Below, piece by piece: positions 20,873 to 35,945 of a DNA stretch of 64,000 nucleotides (position 1 is the first letter of the stretch; each line of letters opens with the position of its first letter). The stretch covers positions 1 to 64,000 of the forward strand of contig JAIXXA010000166.1 of assembly GCA_027490975.1 (NCBI GenBank), written 5' to 3'. The notes below the pieces were generated by a model, which worked only from the letters and a program-made list of their open reading frames with translations, did not search any database and had not been told where the DNA came from. Position numbers and translations under genes: made by a program. This DNA is from Rhodospirillaceae bacterium. Its GTDB lineage: Bacteria; Pseudomonadota; Alphaproteobacteria; CACIAM-22H2.

Positions 20873-21949
20873 TCAGTGCGGGAAGGGCCACAGCCGCAGT
20901 TTTTCCTTGGCGAGCTGCCACAGCCGGGCAAGCCCGTGCGGCTCGACGATCAGGAAAAACACGATGAGCCCGCCGAAAATCATGAATTCGAGGTGCGCCA
21001 AGGTCGAAGTCGTGACCGGCACGCCCATGGCCTGCGGCACGGCGCTGAGGAAAATCGGCAGCAGCACGATGAAGGCCGCCCCCAAAAACGCGCCCAGAAT
21101 CGAGCCGAGCCCGCCGATGATGATCATGAACAGGATCTGGAACGAGCGGTTGATGTCGAAGGCGAGCGCCTCGACCGAGCTTGTGTAGATGAAGGCCCAC
21201 AAGGCGCCGGCCACGCCGCAATAGAACGACGACACGGCAAACGCCAAGAGCTTGGTCTGCAGCGGGCGGATGCCGATGATCTCGGCCGCGATGTCCATGT
21301 CGCGGATCGCCATCCATGCGCGCCCGATGCGCCCGCGCACGAGGTTTTTGGCGACCAGCGCCAGCACGGCCACGAACGCGAGGCAGAACAGATATTTGGC
21401 CTCGGCCGTGGCCTCGATGCCGGTCACGTACCAGCCGAACACTTCGCGCGGCGGGGCCGAAATCACGCCCGAGGGCGAGTAGTTCACGAACCACGGCACC
21501 TTCGTGAACAGCCAGATCAAGAAGAACTGCGAGGCGAGCGTTGCGACCGCAAGATAGAAGCCCTTGATGCGCAGCGACGGCACGCCGAACACCACGCCCA
21601 CGGCCGCCGCAACGCCGCCCGACAGCAGAAACACGACCACGATGTTGAGCTCGGGGAATGCGGTCGCGAATTTGTAGGCGGCATAGGCCCCGCACGCCAT
21701 GAAGCCGCCCGTGCCCAAACTCAGCTGGCCGCAATAGCCGGTGAGGATGTTGAGCCCGATCGCCGCCACCGAGAAAACCAGAAACGGAATGAAGATGGTG
21801 GAGAGGAAATAGTCGCTCGCCAGCAGGGGCACGGCCACAAAGGCGACCGCGAGCAGGATCGCCATGCCGATGCGGTCCTGCAGGATCGGGAAAATCCCCT
21901 GGTCGGCCGAGTAGCTCGTCTTGAATTGGCCTGCTTCGCGGTAGAGCAC
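20873..21949 (-). CDS. livM: Branched-chain amino acid-type ABC transporter permease (LivM)
   Basis: Inner-membrane permease of 358 residues with about nine to ten hydrophobic helices. LivM marks include GLNILTGYCGQLSLGTGGF near 65-83 and GRAWMAIRDMDIAAEIIGI with the ATPase-contact loop near 206-224. Partner of LivH, 4 bp upstream. The arrangement livG-livH-livM with spacings of 3-10 bp shows one transcript. In relatives the binding-protein gene normally follows here; in this genome two cytochromes and arsC come between. Confidence 0.94.
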   Translation of the reverse strand: MLYREAGQFKTSYSADQGIFPILQDRIGMAILLAVAFVAVPLLASDYFLSTIFIPFLVFSVAAIGLNILTGYCGQLSLGTGGFMACGAYAAYKFATAFPELNIVVVFLLSGGVAAAVGVVFGVPSLRIKGFYLAVATLASQFFLIWLFTKVPWFVNYSPSGVISAPPREVFGWYVTGIEATAEAKYLFCLAFVAVLALVAKNLVRGRIGRAWMAIRDMDIAAEIIGIRPLQTKLLAFAVSSFYCGVAGALWAFIYTSSVEALAFDINRSFQILFMIIIGGLGSILGAFLGAAFIVLLPIFLSAVPQAMGVPVTTSTLAHLEFMIFGGLIVFFLIVEPHGLARLWQLAKEKLRLWPFPH

Positions 21950-21953
21950 GGGA

Positions 21954-22889
21954 TCAAACCCTCTCGATGATGCGTTCGCCGAACAGGCCTTGCGGCCGGA
22001 ACATCAGGAAGAACAGCGCCAGGATGTAGGCGAACCAGTCTTCGATTCCGCCGCCGATCTTGGCGGCCCAGAACACTTCGGCGACCTTTTCGCCCACGCC
22101 GATGATGAGCCCGCCGATGATCGCGCCCGGAATCGAGGTGAAGCCGCCCAGGATCAGCACCGGCAGCGCTTTGAGCGCGATCAGCGCCAGCGAGAACTGC
22201 ACGCCGAGCTTGGAGCCCCACATGATGCCGGCCACCAGCGCCACAATGCCCGCGACCGACCACACGATGACCCAGATCGTCTGCAAGGGAATGCCGACCG
22301 ATTGGGCCGCCTGATGGTCGTCGGCGACGGCGCGAAGGGCCCGCCCGATGCGCGTCGATTGGAAGAAGAATGCGAGCACGCCCACGAGTGTGCCCGCGAC
22401 GAGGGCCGCCACAATGTCGAACGTGTTCACGAGCACGCCGCCGATTTCGAGCGGCTCTTTGGGGATGCCGATATCCAGGCGCTTCACGTCTTCGCCCCAG
22501 ACCATCTGGAAGAAGCCGTCGATGAAAAACGTGATGCCGATCGTGGCCATGAACAGGATGATCGGCGCCTGGTTCACGAGCGGGCGCAGCACGATGCGCT
22601 CGATCGCGAAGGCCAGTGCGACCATCACGCCGAGCGTCAAGATCAGCGACAGCCATTGCGGCACGCCCAGTTCGTGGAAGCCCACGAACGTAAGGGCCGC
22701 GCACAGCACCATCGCCCCTTGCGCGAAATTGAACACGCCCGAGGCCTTGAAGATCAGCACGAAACCGAGCGCCACAAGGCTGTACATGACGCCGGTCAGA
22801 ATGCCGCCGACCACGACCTCGACGAAGAAGATCGGGAATTCCCAGATCTCCTTCAAAGGCCCGAACAGAAAATCGATCATGAAATCCAT
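21954..22889 (-). CDS. livH: Branched-chain amino acid-type ABC transporter permease (LivH)
   Basis: Inner-membrane permease of 311 residues. The LivH signature GVMYSLVALGFVLIFKASGV near 33-52 and VFNFAQGAM are clear, as is the ATPase-docking stretch RIGRALRAVADDHQAAQSVG. The N-terminus is a little longer than usual, with a hydrophobic stretch facing the periplasm. Operon neighbours are livG upstream (10 bp) and livM downstream (4 bp). Confidence 0.94.
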   Translation of the reverse strand: MDFMIDFLFGPLKEIWEFPIFFVEVVVGGILTGVMYSLVALGFVLIFKASGVFNFAQGAMVLCAALTFVGFHELGVPQWLSLILTLGVMVALAFAIERIVLRPLVNQAPIILFMATIGITFFIDGFFQMVWGEDVKRLDIGIPKEPLEIGGVLVNTFDIVAALVAGTLVGVLAFFFQSTRIGRALRAVADDHQAAQSVGIPLQTIWVIVWSVAGIVALVAGIMWGSKLGVQFSLALIALKALPVLILGGFTSIPGAIIGGLIIGVGEKVAEVFWAAKIGGGIEDWFAYILALFFLMFRPQGLFGERIIERV

Positions 22890-22899
22890 GGCGGACCTT

Positions 22900-23700
22900 T
22901 CAACCGTGGCCGGTGCCGAGATAGGCCGCGATCACTTTGGGATCGGCTTTGACCGTGTCGGGCGTGCCGTCGGCGATCTTGCGGCCGTATTCGAGCACGA
23001 CGACGCGGTCGGAAATGTCCATGACCACGCCCATATCGTGCTCGATGAGCGCGATCGTGGTGCCGAACTGCTCGTTCACGTCGAGGATGAAGCGGCACAT
23101 GTCCTCTTTCTCCTCGAGATTCATGCCGGCCATCGGCTCGTCGAGCAGCAGCAGTTCCGGCTCGGCGGCAAGGGCCCGCCCGAGCTCGACGCGCTTCTGC
23201 AGGCCGTAGGGCAAGCGGCCGACCGGCGTTTTGCGGATCGCCTGGATTTCGAGGAAGTCGATCACGCGCTCGACCGTCTCGCGATGGGCGATCTCTTCGG
23301 CCTGGGCCGGCCCCCAATGCAGGCACTGCCAGAGGAAGCCGCGCTTCATCTTGAGCAAGCGCCCCGTCATGATGTTGTCGAGCGTCGACATGCCTTTGAA
23401 CAGGGCGATGTTCTGGAAGGTGCGCGCAATGCCGCCGCGCGCCGCCTCGTAGGGGCGCATCGCTCCGCGCACCACGCCCTTGTACGAAATGCTGCCCTGG
23501 CTCGGCTGGTAGAAGCCGTTGATGCAGTTCAGCATCGACGACTTGCCCGCCCCGTTGGGCCCGATGATGGCGCGGATTTCGCCCTTGGCGATGTCGAACG
23601 ACACGTCGGTCAGCGCTTTGACGCCGCCGAAGCCGAGGCTGACATTGTCGACCTTCAGCAGCGTGTCGCCGATCGTGCGGGCGATATGCGCGCGGCCCAT
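22900..23700 (-). CDS. livG: Branched-chain amino acid-type ABC transporter ATPase (LivG)
   Basis: Cytoplasmic ATPase of 266 residues. Walker A GPNGAGKSS is near 48-56, the Q-loop ARTFQNIALF near 92-101, signature LPYGLQKRVELGRALA, Walker B LLLLDEPMAGM, and the LivG-specific C-terminal stretch IEHDMGVVMDISDRVVVLEYG. The signature reads PYGLQKR instead of the usual SGGQ-like motif, a pattern common in LivG proteins. Only 2 bp separate it from the acyl-CoA synthetase gene upstream. Confidence 0.93.
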   Translation of the reverse strand: MGRAHIARTIGDTLLKVDNVSLGFGGVKALTDVSFDIAKGEIRAIIGPNGAGKSSMLNCINGFYQPSQGSISYKGVVRGAMRPYEAARGGIARTFQNIALFKGMSTLDNIMTGRLLKMKRGFLWQCLHWGPAQAEEIAHRETVERVIDFLEIQAIRKTPVGRLPYGLQKRVELGRALAAEPELLLLDEPMAGMNLEEKEDMCRFILDVNEQFGTTIALIEHDMGVVMDISDRVVVLEYGRKIADGTPDTVKADPKVIAAYLGTGHG

Positions 23701-23702
23701 CT

Positions 23703-25685
23703 TCAGCCCGCCTTCTGCAACGCCGGCGTCGCCGTCGCCGGGCGGTGGGCGGCAAAGCGCGGCACGTCGCGGATCGCAAGATCGGCTTCGATCTTGCCCG
23801 TGCGCCCGTCTTCGAACGTGACCACGCTCGAGATGAAGGCGCGCTCGGCCCCCGAATAGAGCCCGTCGATCAAGGGCGCGTAGCGGTCGGCGATGAAGCT
23901 GCGGCGCACTTTGCGCGTGCGCGTGAGTTCGCCGTCGTCGGCGTCGAGTTCCTTGTGCAGCAGCAGGAAGCGCCTTATCTGGCTGCCCGCGAGATTGGCG
24001 TCTTCCGCCAAATCGCGATTGACCTGCTCGACGCATTCGAGCGCCAAGGCCTGCACCTCGGGCTTGGCGGCAAGCTCCTGGTACGAGGCGTAGGCAATGC
24101 CCTTGCGCTCGGCCCAATTGCCGACCGCGTCGAGATCGATGCACAGGATGCACGACGCGAAATCGCGCCCGTGGCCGAACGCGACGGCTTCTTTGACGTA
24201 GCTGAAAAACTTGAGCTTGTTCTCGATGTATTTGGGCGCGAACAGCGTGCCGTCGATCAAACGGCCGACGTCTTTGGCGCGGTCGATGATTTTGAGATGG
24301 CCGTCTTTGTCGAAGAAGCCCGCATCGCCGGTGAGGTAGTAGCCGTCCGGCGTTTTGGCAGACTGCGTCGCCGTGTCGTTCTTGAAGTAGCTCTGGAAGA
24401 TGCCCGGCGACTTCACGAGCACCTCGCCGCTTTCGGCGATTTTGATTTCCACGCCCGGGGCGGGGACTCCCACCGTGTCGGCTTTGATCTGCCCGTCGGG
24501 CTGCATGCACACGAAGACGCTGGCCTCCGTCATGCCGTAGAGCTGCTTGAGATTGAGGCCGAGCGAGCGGTAGAAATCGAAAATGTCGGGGCCGATCGCT
24601 TCGCCCGCCGTGTAGCCCACGCGCATCTTCGTGAAACCGAGTGTGTTCTTGAGCGGCCCGTAGACCAGCAGCTCGCCCAGCGCATAGAGCAGCCGGTCGG
24701 CAAGGCCGACTTGCTTTTTGTCCATCAGCGCGATGCCGGCGGTTTTGGCCAGCCGCATGAAATAGCGGTACATGGCGCGCTTGGGCGCGCTCGCGTCTTC
24801 CATGCGGATCGAGACTTGCGTGAGGATGTTTTCGAAGATTCGCGGCGGGGCGAAGAAGAAACTCGGGCCGATCTCGCGCAGATCGGTCATCACGGTCGCG
24901 CCCGATTCCGGGCAGCTCACGCAGAAGCCCGCGACGTAGGCTTGCGCGTACGAGAATACGTGGTCGCCCACCCACGCCATCGGCAGATAGGCGAGGATGT
25001 CGTCGGTTTCGGTCAGGCGGTCGAAATCGACGGCACTCTGCGCGGTCTTGATCACGTTGTCGTAGCTCAGCAGCACGCCCTTGGGCTGGCCCGTGGTGCC
25101 CGACGTGTAGAGCATCACCGAATGGTCGCTGCCCCGGCCTTTGGCGATTTCGGCGTCGAGAAAGCCCGGATCGGCCGCGATGCGCGCATCGCCCTGCTTG
25201 GAAACGTCGGCGAGCGCCACGAGCCCGTCTTCGCTGTAGCCGCGCATGCCGCGCGGATCGTTGTAGGCGATGGTGCGCGGCAGGCCGGTCTTGGCGCGGA
25301 TCGCGAGCAGCTTGTCGACCTGTTCCTGGTCTTCGACGACCGCGAGCCACGCCTCGGCATGCCCGATCACATAGGCCATCTCGTCGGCGACCGCGTCCTG
25401 GTAGACCGGGACCGGAATGGCGCCGAGCATTTGGGCTGCACAGATGGACCAATAGAGCTGCGGCCGATTGTCGCCGACGAGGACCAGTTTGTCGCCGCGC
25501 GCCACGCCCAGCGACGCGAAGCCTGCGGCGAGGCGCCGGATCTCGGTCGCCATTTCGGCCCAGCTCCAGCTTTGCCAGATGCCGAAATCCTTTTCGCGCA
25601 TGGCCGGGCGCGCGCCTCGCGACCGCACATTGTGCGCGAGCAGCTTCGGAAACGTGTCGAGCCTCGGATCGCGGACCGAATTCAT
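23703..25685 (-). CDS. Long-chain-type acyl-CoA synthetase (AMP-forming)
   Basis: Adenylate-forming enzyme of 660 residues. The AMP-binding motif YTSGTTGQPKG is at 193-203; YGMTEASVF and TGDAGFFDKDGHLKIIDRAKD mark the later A-motifs. It would activate a carboxylic acid to acyl-AMP and then acyl-CoA. As the first gene of the liv operon it probably activates the acid taken up by the transporter, a coupling known for aromatic and branched acids. The ATG at 25685 is chosen because the 20-residue upstream extension is Cys- and Pro-rich and unlike the family N-terminus. Confidence 0.92.
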   Translation of the reverse strand: MNSVRDPRLDTFPKLLAHNVRSRGARPAMREKDFGIWQSWSWAEMATEIRRLAAGFASLGVARGDKLVLVGDNRPQLYWSICAAQMLGAIPVPVYQDAVADEMAYVIGHAEAWLAVVEDQEQVDKLLAIRAKTGLPRTIAYNDPRGMRGYSEDGLVALADVSKQGDARIAADPGFLDAEIAKGRGSDHSVMLYTSGTTGQPKGVLLSYDNVIKTAQSAVDFDRLTETDDILAYLPMAWVGDHVFSYAQAYVAGFCVSCPESGATVMTDLREIGPSFFFAPPRIFENILTQVSIRMEDASAPKRAMYRYFMRLAKTAGIALMDKKQVGLADRLLYALGELLVYGPLKNTLGFTKMRVGYTAGEAIGPDIFDFYRSLGLNLKQLYGMTEASVFVCMQPDGQIKADTVGVPAPGVEIKIAESGEVLVKSPGIFQSYFKNDTATQSAKTPDGYYLTGDAGFFDKDGHLKIIDRAKDVGRLIDGTLFAPKYIENKLKFFSYVKEAVAFGHGRDFASCILCIDLDAVGNWAERKGIAYASYQELAAKPEVQALALECVEQVNRDLAEDANLAGSQIRRFLLLHKELDADDGELTRTRKVRRSFIADRYAPLIDGLYSGAERAFISSVVTFEDGRTGKIEADLAIRDVPRFAAHRPATATPALQKAG

Positions 25686-25801
25686 TTCAGAACAAGGACG
25701 GCAGATTGTGCATGGCGGATCAGGCGTGTGGCTCCCTGGCGGCAAATCGGGCTATCTTTTTTCGCCCTTGTCTTCCTGCCACTTAATTCGAAAGCGGTAA
25801 C

Positions 25802-26592
25802 TTGGTCAAGCAAAGCCCGATCTTCGCGTGCAACATCGGTGCGGGGGCCGTGCGCGTGCAGCGCGTGAACGAGGCCGCCAACGGCCGGCCGGTCGTGTTC
25901 CTGCACGAAGCCCTCGGATCGATCGCCCTGTGGCGCGACTTTCCCGCCGCCTTGTGCGCGCGCACAAGGCGGCCCGGCATCGTCTATGAGCGCCTCGGGC
26001 ACGGCCAGTCCGACCCGCCGCCGGGACCGCGTGCGCCGCATTATCTGCATGAAGAAGCGCGGAATTTGTGCACGCTGCTCGACCGGCTCGGCGTTGCCGA
26101 GGCCGATCTCGTCGGGCATTCCGACGGCGGTTCGATCGCGTTGCTGGCGGGTGCGGCTGCCCCCGATCGGTTCGGCGCCGTCGTCACGATCGCCGCCCAC
26201 GTCTATGTCGAAGAACTGACGCTTGCCGGCATTCGCGCGGCGGTCGAGCTCTACAGAACGACCGATCTGCGCCCGCGCCTTGCGCGCTACCATGGGTCTC
26301 AGACTGATGCGTTGTTCGCCGCCTGGGCCCAGACATGGCTGTCCGCCCCCTTCGCGGCTTGGAACATCGAAGCGGACCTCAAGACGCTGACCGCGCCCGT
26401 GCTGGCGGTGCAGGGCGAAAACGACGAATACGGCACGCTCGACCAGCTCAGGCGCATTGGCCGCGCGGTCGGCGGCAGTTGCGAAACCTGGGAAGTGCCG
26501 GGAGCGGCCCACCAGCCGCAATTCCAGGCGGCAGAGGCGATGCTCGCCCGGCTTGCGGCGTTTCTGGAACCGCACGCCCCGGACTTGGCGCT

Positions 26593-26596
<4 letters not shown>
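25802..26596 (+). CDS. Alpha/beta-hydrolase
   Basis: Cytosolic hydrolase of 264 residues. The nucleophile elbow is GHSDGG with Ser107, the oxyanion region VFLHEALGS is near 32-40, and a plausible acid Asp lies in GENDEYG with the catalytic His in GAAHQPQF near the C-terminus. It is of the ester/lactone/C-C hydrolase type; the substrate is not evident. The start is TTG at 25802 with only a weak ribosome site, so it may be moved. The stop overlaps the convergent histidine kinase by 4 bp. Confidence 0.85.
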
Positions 26597-29055
<2,459 letters not shown>

Positions 29056-29337
29056 ACCGCGCGCGAAGGCCGGGCGTTTGCGCGCCGCCGTCGGCAGGCG
29101 CGAAATTGGGGACGCGGTGGAAATGGCAAATTCCTCAGATTCCGGTTACGCCGGGGGACAGTCTGGCGCTGCCTTGGTTACTCCTTTGAGACTTTAACAC
29201 TCGACTCGTTAACAGGTCGTTTACCCTCGCCCCGGCACCCCGGCGTACCGCTTCAATCCCGCGCGCAGCCGTGCTATGCCAACGACACGCGCCGGAGGGC
29301 CGGTGCGACGCTGCTCGCAAAAGGGGGAGATTTGCTC

Positions 29338-32025
<2,688 letters not shown>

Positions 32026-32050
32026 CCGTCGCGGCCTCGGCCGAAACGAC

Positions 32051-32081
32051 AAAAGCCCCGAACGAAAGTTCGGGGCTTTTT
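32051..32081 (+). terminator. Rho-independent terminator of acnA
   Basis: AAAAGCCCCGAAC (32051-32063) and GTTCGGGGCTTTT (32068-32080) pair perfectly over 13 bp around a GAAA tetraloop, followed by T residues. The flanking A and T tracts let it work for the convergent DUF1232 gene as well. Confidence 0.95.
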
Positions 32082-32084
32082 GTT

Positions 32085-32447
32085 TCAGGCGAGCGCCAAC
32101 ACGCACAACCCCGCCGATACGATCCACACCGCGACGATCGTTGCCGCCGCCATACGACTGACCGGCCGGTCGGCCGAAGCTGCCGCCTGGCGGAATTCGG
32201 CCAGCAAGGCGGGCGGGATCAAACGCACGGCAAGCCAAAGCCCGGCCGGAACGAGCAAAAGATCGTCGAGAAAGCCCAGAACGGGCACAAAATCGGGAAT
32301 GAGATCGATGGGGCTGAACGCGTAGGCGCTGGTCGCCAGCGCCACGATTTTGGCCACAAGCGGCGTGCGCGCGTCGCGCGCGGCGATCCACAAAGCCAGC
32401 GCCATGCGCTTGAGGGCACGCGCCCAGTCTTTGAGACGATTCCACAT
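32085..32447 (-). CDS. DUF1232 (YkvA-like) membrane protein
   Basis: Small protein of 120 residues with the DUF1232 core: [20 protein letters not shown] (about 30-49) followed by [18 protein letters not shown] (50-67), and a second membrane helix near the C-terminus. Function is not established in the family. Single gene, convergent with acnA and sharing its terminator; the divergent neighbour is the MAPEG gene. Confidence 0.88.
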   Translation of the reverse strand: MWNRLKDWARALKRMALALWIAARDARTPLVAKIVALATSAYAFSPIDLIPDFVPVLGFLDDLLLVPAGLWLAVRLIPPALLAEFRQAAASADRPVSRMAAATIVAVWIVSAGLCVLALA

Positions 32448-32506
32448 CGGCGCGACCTTGCCCGATTGGGGTTGCGGCGGACAAGGGCGGCGGCTATATC
32501 GCGGCC

Positions 32507-32899
32507 ATGCTGCTTGAAATCGTCCCCCTCTACGCGGCCCTGCTGGGCATGCTCTATCTCGCTTTGAGCCTGCGCGCGATCCGCGCGCGGCGCGCGGCCC
32601 GCAAAGCGATCGGTCCGCTTGGCGAAACGGCGCTCGACCGGCATGTGCGCGTGCATGCGAATTTTGCCGAATACGCGCCGTTCGTGCTGCTGCTGCTGGC
32701 CTTTGCCGAATTGCGCGAAGCGCCCGAAGGCCTGCTTCACCTTGCCTGTGCGGGTCTCGTGGCGGGCCGCTTCGCGCATGCCTGGGGCGTGTCGCGGGAG
32801 CCCGAAAACTTCCGCTTCCGCAAATACGGCATGATGGCGACGTTCTTCGCCCTCGTCGTCGCCGTCACGCTGTTGCTGGCCTCTTATCTGTTCGGCTAA
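32507..32899 (+). CDS. MAPEG family membrane protein
   Basis: Integral-membrane protein of 130 residues with four predicted helices. The MAPEG pattern is seen in [20 protein letters not shown] near 42-61, plus [10 protein letters not shown] and RFAHAWGV. Eukaryotic members are glutathione-dependent eicosanoid enzymes; bacterial members are mostly uncharacterised, so the activity is not inferred. The 3' end overlaps the convergent small secreted protein gene by 4 bp. Confidence 0.88.
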   Translation: MLLEIVPLYAALLGMLYLALSLRAIRARRAARKAIGPLGETALDRHVRVHANFAEYAPFVLLLLAFAELREAPEGLLHLACAGLVAGRFAHAWGVSREPENFRFRKYGMMATFFALVVAVTLLLASYLFG

Positions 32900-33174
32900 A
32901 GCGGCAGGCTATCCTGCGGCCCCGACGGCGACGGGGCGGGCCTTGCCAAACGCGGCGGGTTGAGGCGGCGGATCGTGATGTTGCCGTCGGCGTCGATTTC
33001 GGGGGCGGCGTATTGCGGCAGGTTCGCGATCATGGCGCCAAGCGCTTGGATCATCAATGCGATCGCCTCGCGCGCCAATTGCTCGGGCGGTACGGTTTGG
33101 TTCTGGCTTTGCGGCTGGGCCGATGCGGGAACGGCAAACAGCAACGCTGCGATCAACAAGGCTTTGGCGCGCAT
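32896..33174 (-). CDS. Small secreted protein, unknown function
   Basis: A 92-residue protein with a clear Sec signal peptide (MRAKALLIAALLFAVPASAQ, cleavage near 18-20). The mature part is Gln/Pro-rich at the start, then ALMIQALGAMIANLPQYAAP, a helix-prone stretch, and IDADGNITIRRLNPP. I do not recognise a family. Codon use matches its neighbours. Lies 56 bp downstream of kynA, so it could be transcribed with it, but nothing connects the functions. It has no Cys. Confidence 0.7.
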   Translation of the reverse strand: MRAKALLIAALLFAVPASAQPQSQNQTVPPEQLAREAIALMIQALGAMIANLPQYAAPEIDADGNITIRRLNPPRLARPAPSPSGPQDSLPL

Positions 33175-33230
33175 CTCGAACCCTCCGTCGGTTCGCCTGC
33201 ACAACGCGCCTGCAACTTGCGCTATTCCCT

Positions 33231-34058
33231 CTAAAGCCCCGTGCGCACGTCCCAGAGTTCGGGGAACAGGCGGATGTCGAGCAGCTTTTTCAGATAGCCC
33301 ACGCCGGCCGTACCGCCTGTACCCCGCTTGAAGCCGATCACGCGTTCGACCGTCGTCACATGGCGAAAACGCCATTGGCGCAAGCCGTCTTCGAGGTCGA
33401 CGAGTTCTTCGGCGAGTTCGTAGAGATCGAAATGGCGTTTGGTGTCGCGATAAACCTCGGCCCAGGCCGCCTCGACCGAAGCGTTGGGCGCGTAAGGCAA
33501 GCGCCAGTCGCGCGCTGTGGTGGCGGCATCGAGCGCGAAACCGCGGCGGGCGAGCAAGAGGATCGCCTCGTCGTAGAGCGAGGGTTCGGCAAGCGCGTTT
33601 TCGAGAACGGCGGAAATGTCGGCGCGATGGCGGTGGGCGGCGAGGAAGCGCGCATCCTTGTTGCCGCACATGAATTCGATGAGGCGGTACTGGTAGCTCT
33701 GGAACCCCGAGGAATGGCCGAGACTGGCGCGGAATGCGCTGTATTCGCTGGGCGTCATCGTCGCCAGCACGTCCCACGCTTGGATGAGCTGCGCGAAGAT
33801 GCGTGCGACGCGCGCGAGCCCCTTGAACGCGGGGCCGAGATCGTCGGCGGCCACGCAGGCGCGCGCGCGTTTCATCTCGTCGATGACGAGCTTCATCCAA
33901 AGCTCGCTCGTCTGGTGCTGCACGATGAACAGCAATTCGTTGGGATCGCCCGACAACGGCTTCTGCGCGCCCAAGAGCGAATCGAGCGACAGATAGTCGC
34001 CGTAGCTCATCGACGCGGCGAAATCCTTGTGGGCGGCGTCGGGGCTATCGTCGGCCAT
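33231..34058 (-). CDS. kynA: Tryptophan 2,3-dioxygenase
   Basis: Haem enzyme that opens the indole ring of tryptophan to N-formylkynurenine. In the 275-residue protein the distal His48 ([10 protein letters not shown]), Arg110 for substrate binding, and the proximal haem ligand His233 ([14 protein letters not shown]) are present, followed by [13 protein letters not shown]. The ATG overlaps the kynU stop (TAATG), so the two are translationally coupled. The middle enzyme of the route, kynurenine formamidase (kynB), is not in the window. Confidence 0.97.
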   Translation of the reverse strand: MADDSPDAAHKDFAASMSYGDYLSLDSLLGAQKPLSGDPNELLFIVQHQTSELWMKLVIDEMKRARACVAADDLGPAFKGLARVARIFAQLIQAWDVLATMTPSEYSAFRASLGHSSGFQSYQYRLIEFMCGNKDARFLAAHRHRADISAVLENALAEPSLYDEAILLLARRGFALDAATTARDWRLPYAPNASVEAAWAEVYRDTKRHFDLYELAEELVDLEDGLRQWRFRHVTTVERVIGFKRGTGGTAGVGYLKKLLDIRLFPELWDVRTGL

Positions 34059-35341
34059 TACGTGACCGCAGCGCGAACCGCGTATTTGGGATCCTCGTAG
34101 GCGCGCGTTTCGATCACGTCGGCGAGATTGGCGGCCGCATCCCACACATCGACATAACGCAGATAGAGCGGTGCGAAGCCGAAGCGCATGATGTCCGGCA
34201 TGCGGAAATCGCCGATCACGCGGCGCTCGATCAAAGCCTGCACGATCTCGTAGCCCTTGGGATGGCTGTAGGAGAGCTGGCTGCCGCGCTTGTCGAAATC
34301 GCGCGGGCTCACGCGCGCAAGGCCGAGCTTCTCGCCGACCGAATCGACGAGGATGCGGAAAATCTCGGTCAGCGCCTCGGATTTCGAGCGGATGTCTTCC
34401 ATCTTCCAGCGCAGCATCGCATCCACGCCGCATTCGAGCGTGCGCAACGACAGGATCGAGGGCGACGACACGATGGCGCGCTGCATGCCCGCGGCCGGGC
34501 GGAAATCGGTTTCGAACTTGAAGGGTGCCGCATGGCCGAGCCAGCCTTGCAGCGGTTGGCGGAAGCTCGCCTGCAGGCGCTTGGACACGTAGAGGAACGC
34601 CGGCGCGCCCGGCCCGCCATTCAGATATTTGTAGCCGCAGCCGACCGCGTAATCGACGTCGCAGCCCGCAAGATCGACCGGTAGAGCGCCCGCCGAATGG
34701 GCCAAGTCCCAGATCGCCAGCGCCCCTTTGGCATGGGCCGCGCGCGTGATCGCCGCCATGTCGTGCAATTCGCCGGTGCGATAGTCGACATGGCCGAGCA
34801 TCACGGCGACGGTGTCGTCGTCGATCGCCTCGACGATTTCGGCGACGGTATCGAAAAGCTTGAGCTGATGGCCCTGGCCCAACTGCTTGAACAGCCCGTC
34901 GGCCATGTAGAGATCGGTCGGGAAATTGCCGCGGTCGGACAGGATCGTTCGCCGCTTGGGCCGCTCGGCCAATGCCGCCGCCACGAGCTTGTAGAGATTG
35001 AGCGAGGTCGTGTCGCAGGCCGCGACCGTGCCCTCGGGCGCGCCGATCAGGCGGCCGATCTTGTCGCCGAGCGTGAGCGGCAACTGCATCCAGCCATGTT
35101 TGGTCCAGCCCGCGATGAGGTCTTCGCCCCATTCCTGACGCATCGCTTCGAAGATGCGGTTGGGGGCGAGGCGCGGCAGCGGGCCCAGCGAATTGCCGTC
35201 GAGATAGACGAGGCCCGCGGGCAAAAGGAAATGGTCGCGCGCCCGGCCCAGCGGGTCGTTGGCGTCCATGGCTTTGGCGTCGGCGCGCGTGGGCGCTTGC
35301 GGCGGGAACGGCGAATGGCGGTCGAGCGAGGCTTGCGGCAT
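34058..35341 (-). CDS. kynU: Kynureninase
   Basis: PLP enzyme that cleaves kynurenine to anthranilate and alanine. The 427-residue protein has the PLP lysine Lys238 in [12 protein letters not shown], the cofactor Asp in [14 protein letters not shown] and FLYVSKRL after it. First gene of the kynU-kynA pair. The ATG at 35341 gives a normal N-terminus; a TTG 12 codons upstream is a second candidate. Together with kynA this gives tryptophan to anthranilate, if kynB exists elsewhere. Confidence 0.95.
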   Translation of the reverse strand: MPQASLDRHSPFPPQAPTRADAKAMDANDPLGRARDHFLLPAGLVYLDGNSLGPLPRLAPNRIFEAMRQEWGEDLIAGWTKHGWMQLPLTLGDKIGRLIGAPEGTVAACDTTSLNLYKLVAAALAERPKRRTILSDRGNFPTDLYMADGLFKQLGQGHQLKLFDTVAEIVEAIDDDTVAVMLGHVDYRTGELHDMAAITRAAHAKGALAIWDLAHSAGALPVDLAGCDVDYAVGCGYKYLNGGPGAPAFLYVSKRLQASFRQPLQGWLGHAAPFKFETDFRPAAGMQRAIVSSPSILSLRTLECGVDAMLRWKMEDIRSKSEALTEIFRILVDSVGEKLGLARVSPRDFDKRGSQLSYSHPKGYEIVQALIERRVIGDFRMPDIMRFGFAPLYLRYVDVWDAAANLADVIETRAYEDPKYAVRAAVT

Positions 35342-35399
35342 GGGCTCAATAAAGCCTCGCTCGCGCGCGAGATTCAATAGGCTTGAAAGCGAACCCTGT

Positions 35400-35894
35400 T
35401 CAGCCGCTCTTGACCGCGACCTTGATCGCCCGGCGCTCGGCTTCCACGGGGCGCGGCACGAAGACCCGCAGCACGCCGTTGTCGAATTGCCCTGCGATGC
35501 GCGCGGGATCGACGTCGAACGGCAATTCGAAACGCCGCACGAATTTGCCGTAGGCGCACTCGCTCAGATGCGTGCGCTTGCCGCTTGCGGGATCGTCTTT
35601 TTCGAGCCTGCGCTCGGCGGCAACCGTCAGCACGCCGTCTTCGATTTCGACCGCAACGTCCTTGGGATCGATGCCGGGCAGGTCGAAAAGGAATTCCACG
35701 CCGGCGTCGGTTTCGCAGACCTCGGCGGCCGGGCTCAGGAACGCCGCCGCCCCGGCCGGCGGGGCGGGCCAGCCGCGCGCGAAATCGTCGAACATGCGGT
35801 CCATCTCGCGGCGCATGGCCGCGAACGGATCGCGCGCGGCCGGTGCGTGCGCCGAAACGCCGCGCGCATTGGGCAGCGGCGATTTGAAATCCAT
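35400..35894 (-). CDS. Small heat shock protein (Hsp20 family)
   Basis: Chaperone holdase of 164 residues. The alpha-crystallin domain runs from about 55 to 150 (VEFLFDLPGIDPKDVAVEIE, then GKFVRRFELPFDVDPARI and the GVLRVFVP strand); the C-terminal I-x-I/V type tail is seen as AIKVAV. A GGAGGAG ribosome site lies directly before the ATG. The upstream region holds an FNR/FixK-like box, implying low-oxygen rather than, or as well as, heat control. Downstream neighbour kynU is separate in function. Confidence 0.93.
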   Translation of the reverse strand: MDFKSPLPNARGVSAHAPAARDPFAAMRREMDRMFDDFARGWPAPPAGAAAFLSPAAEVCETDAGVEFLFDLPGIDPKDVAVEIEDGVLTVAAERRLEKDDPASGKRTHLSECAYGKFVRRFELPFDVDPARIAGQFDNGVLRVFVPRPVEAERRAIKVAVKSG

Positions 35895-35945
35895 GGCACT
35901 CCTCCTTCGGGATCGATGCGCGAAGCGGGCCTCAGCCCAATCCGC

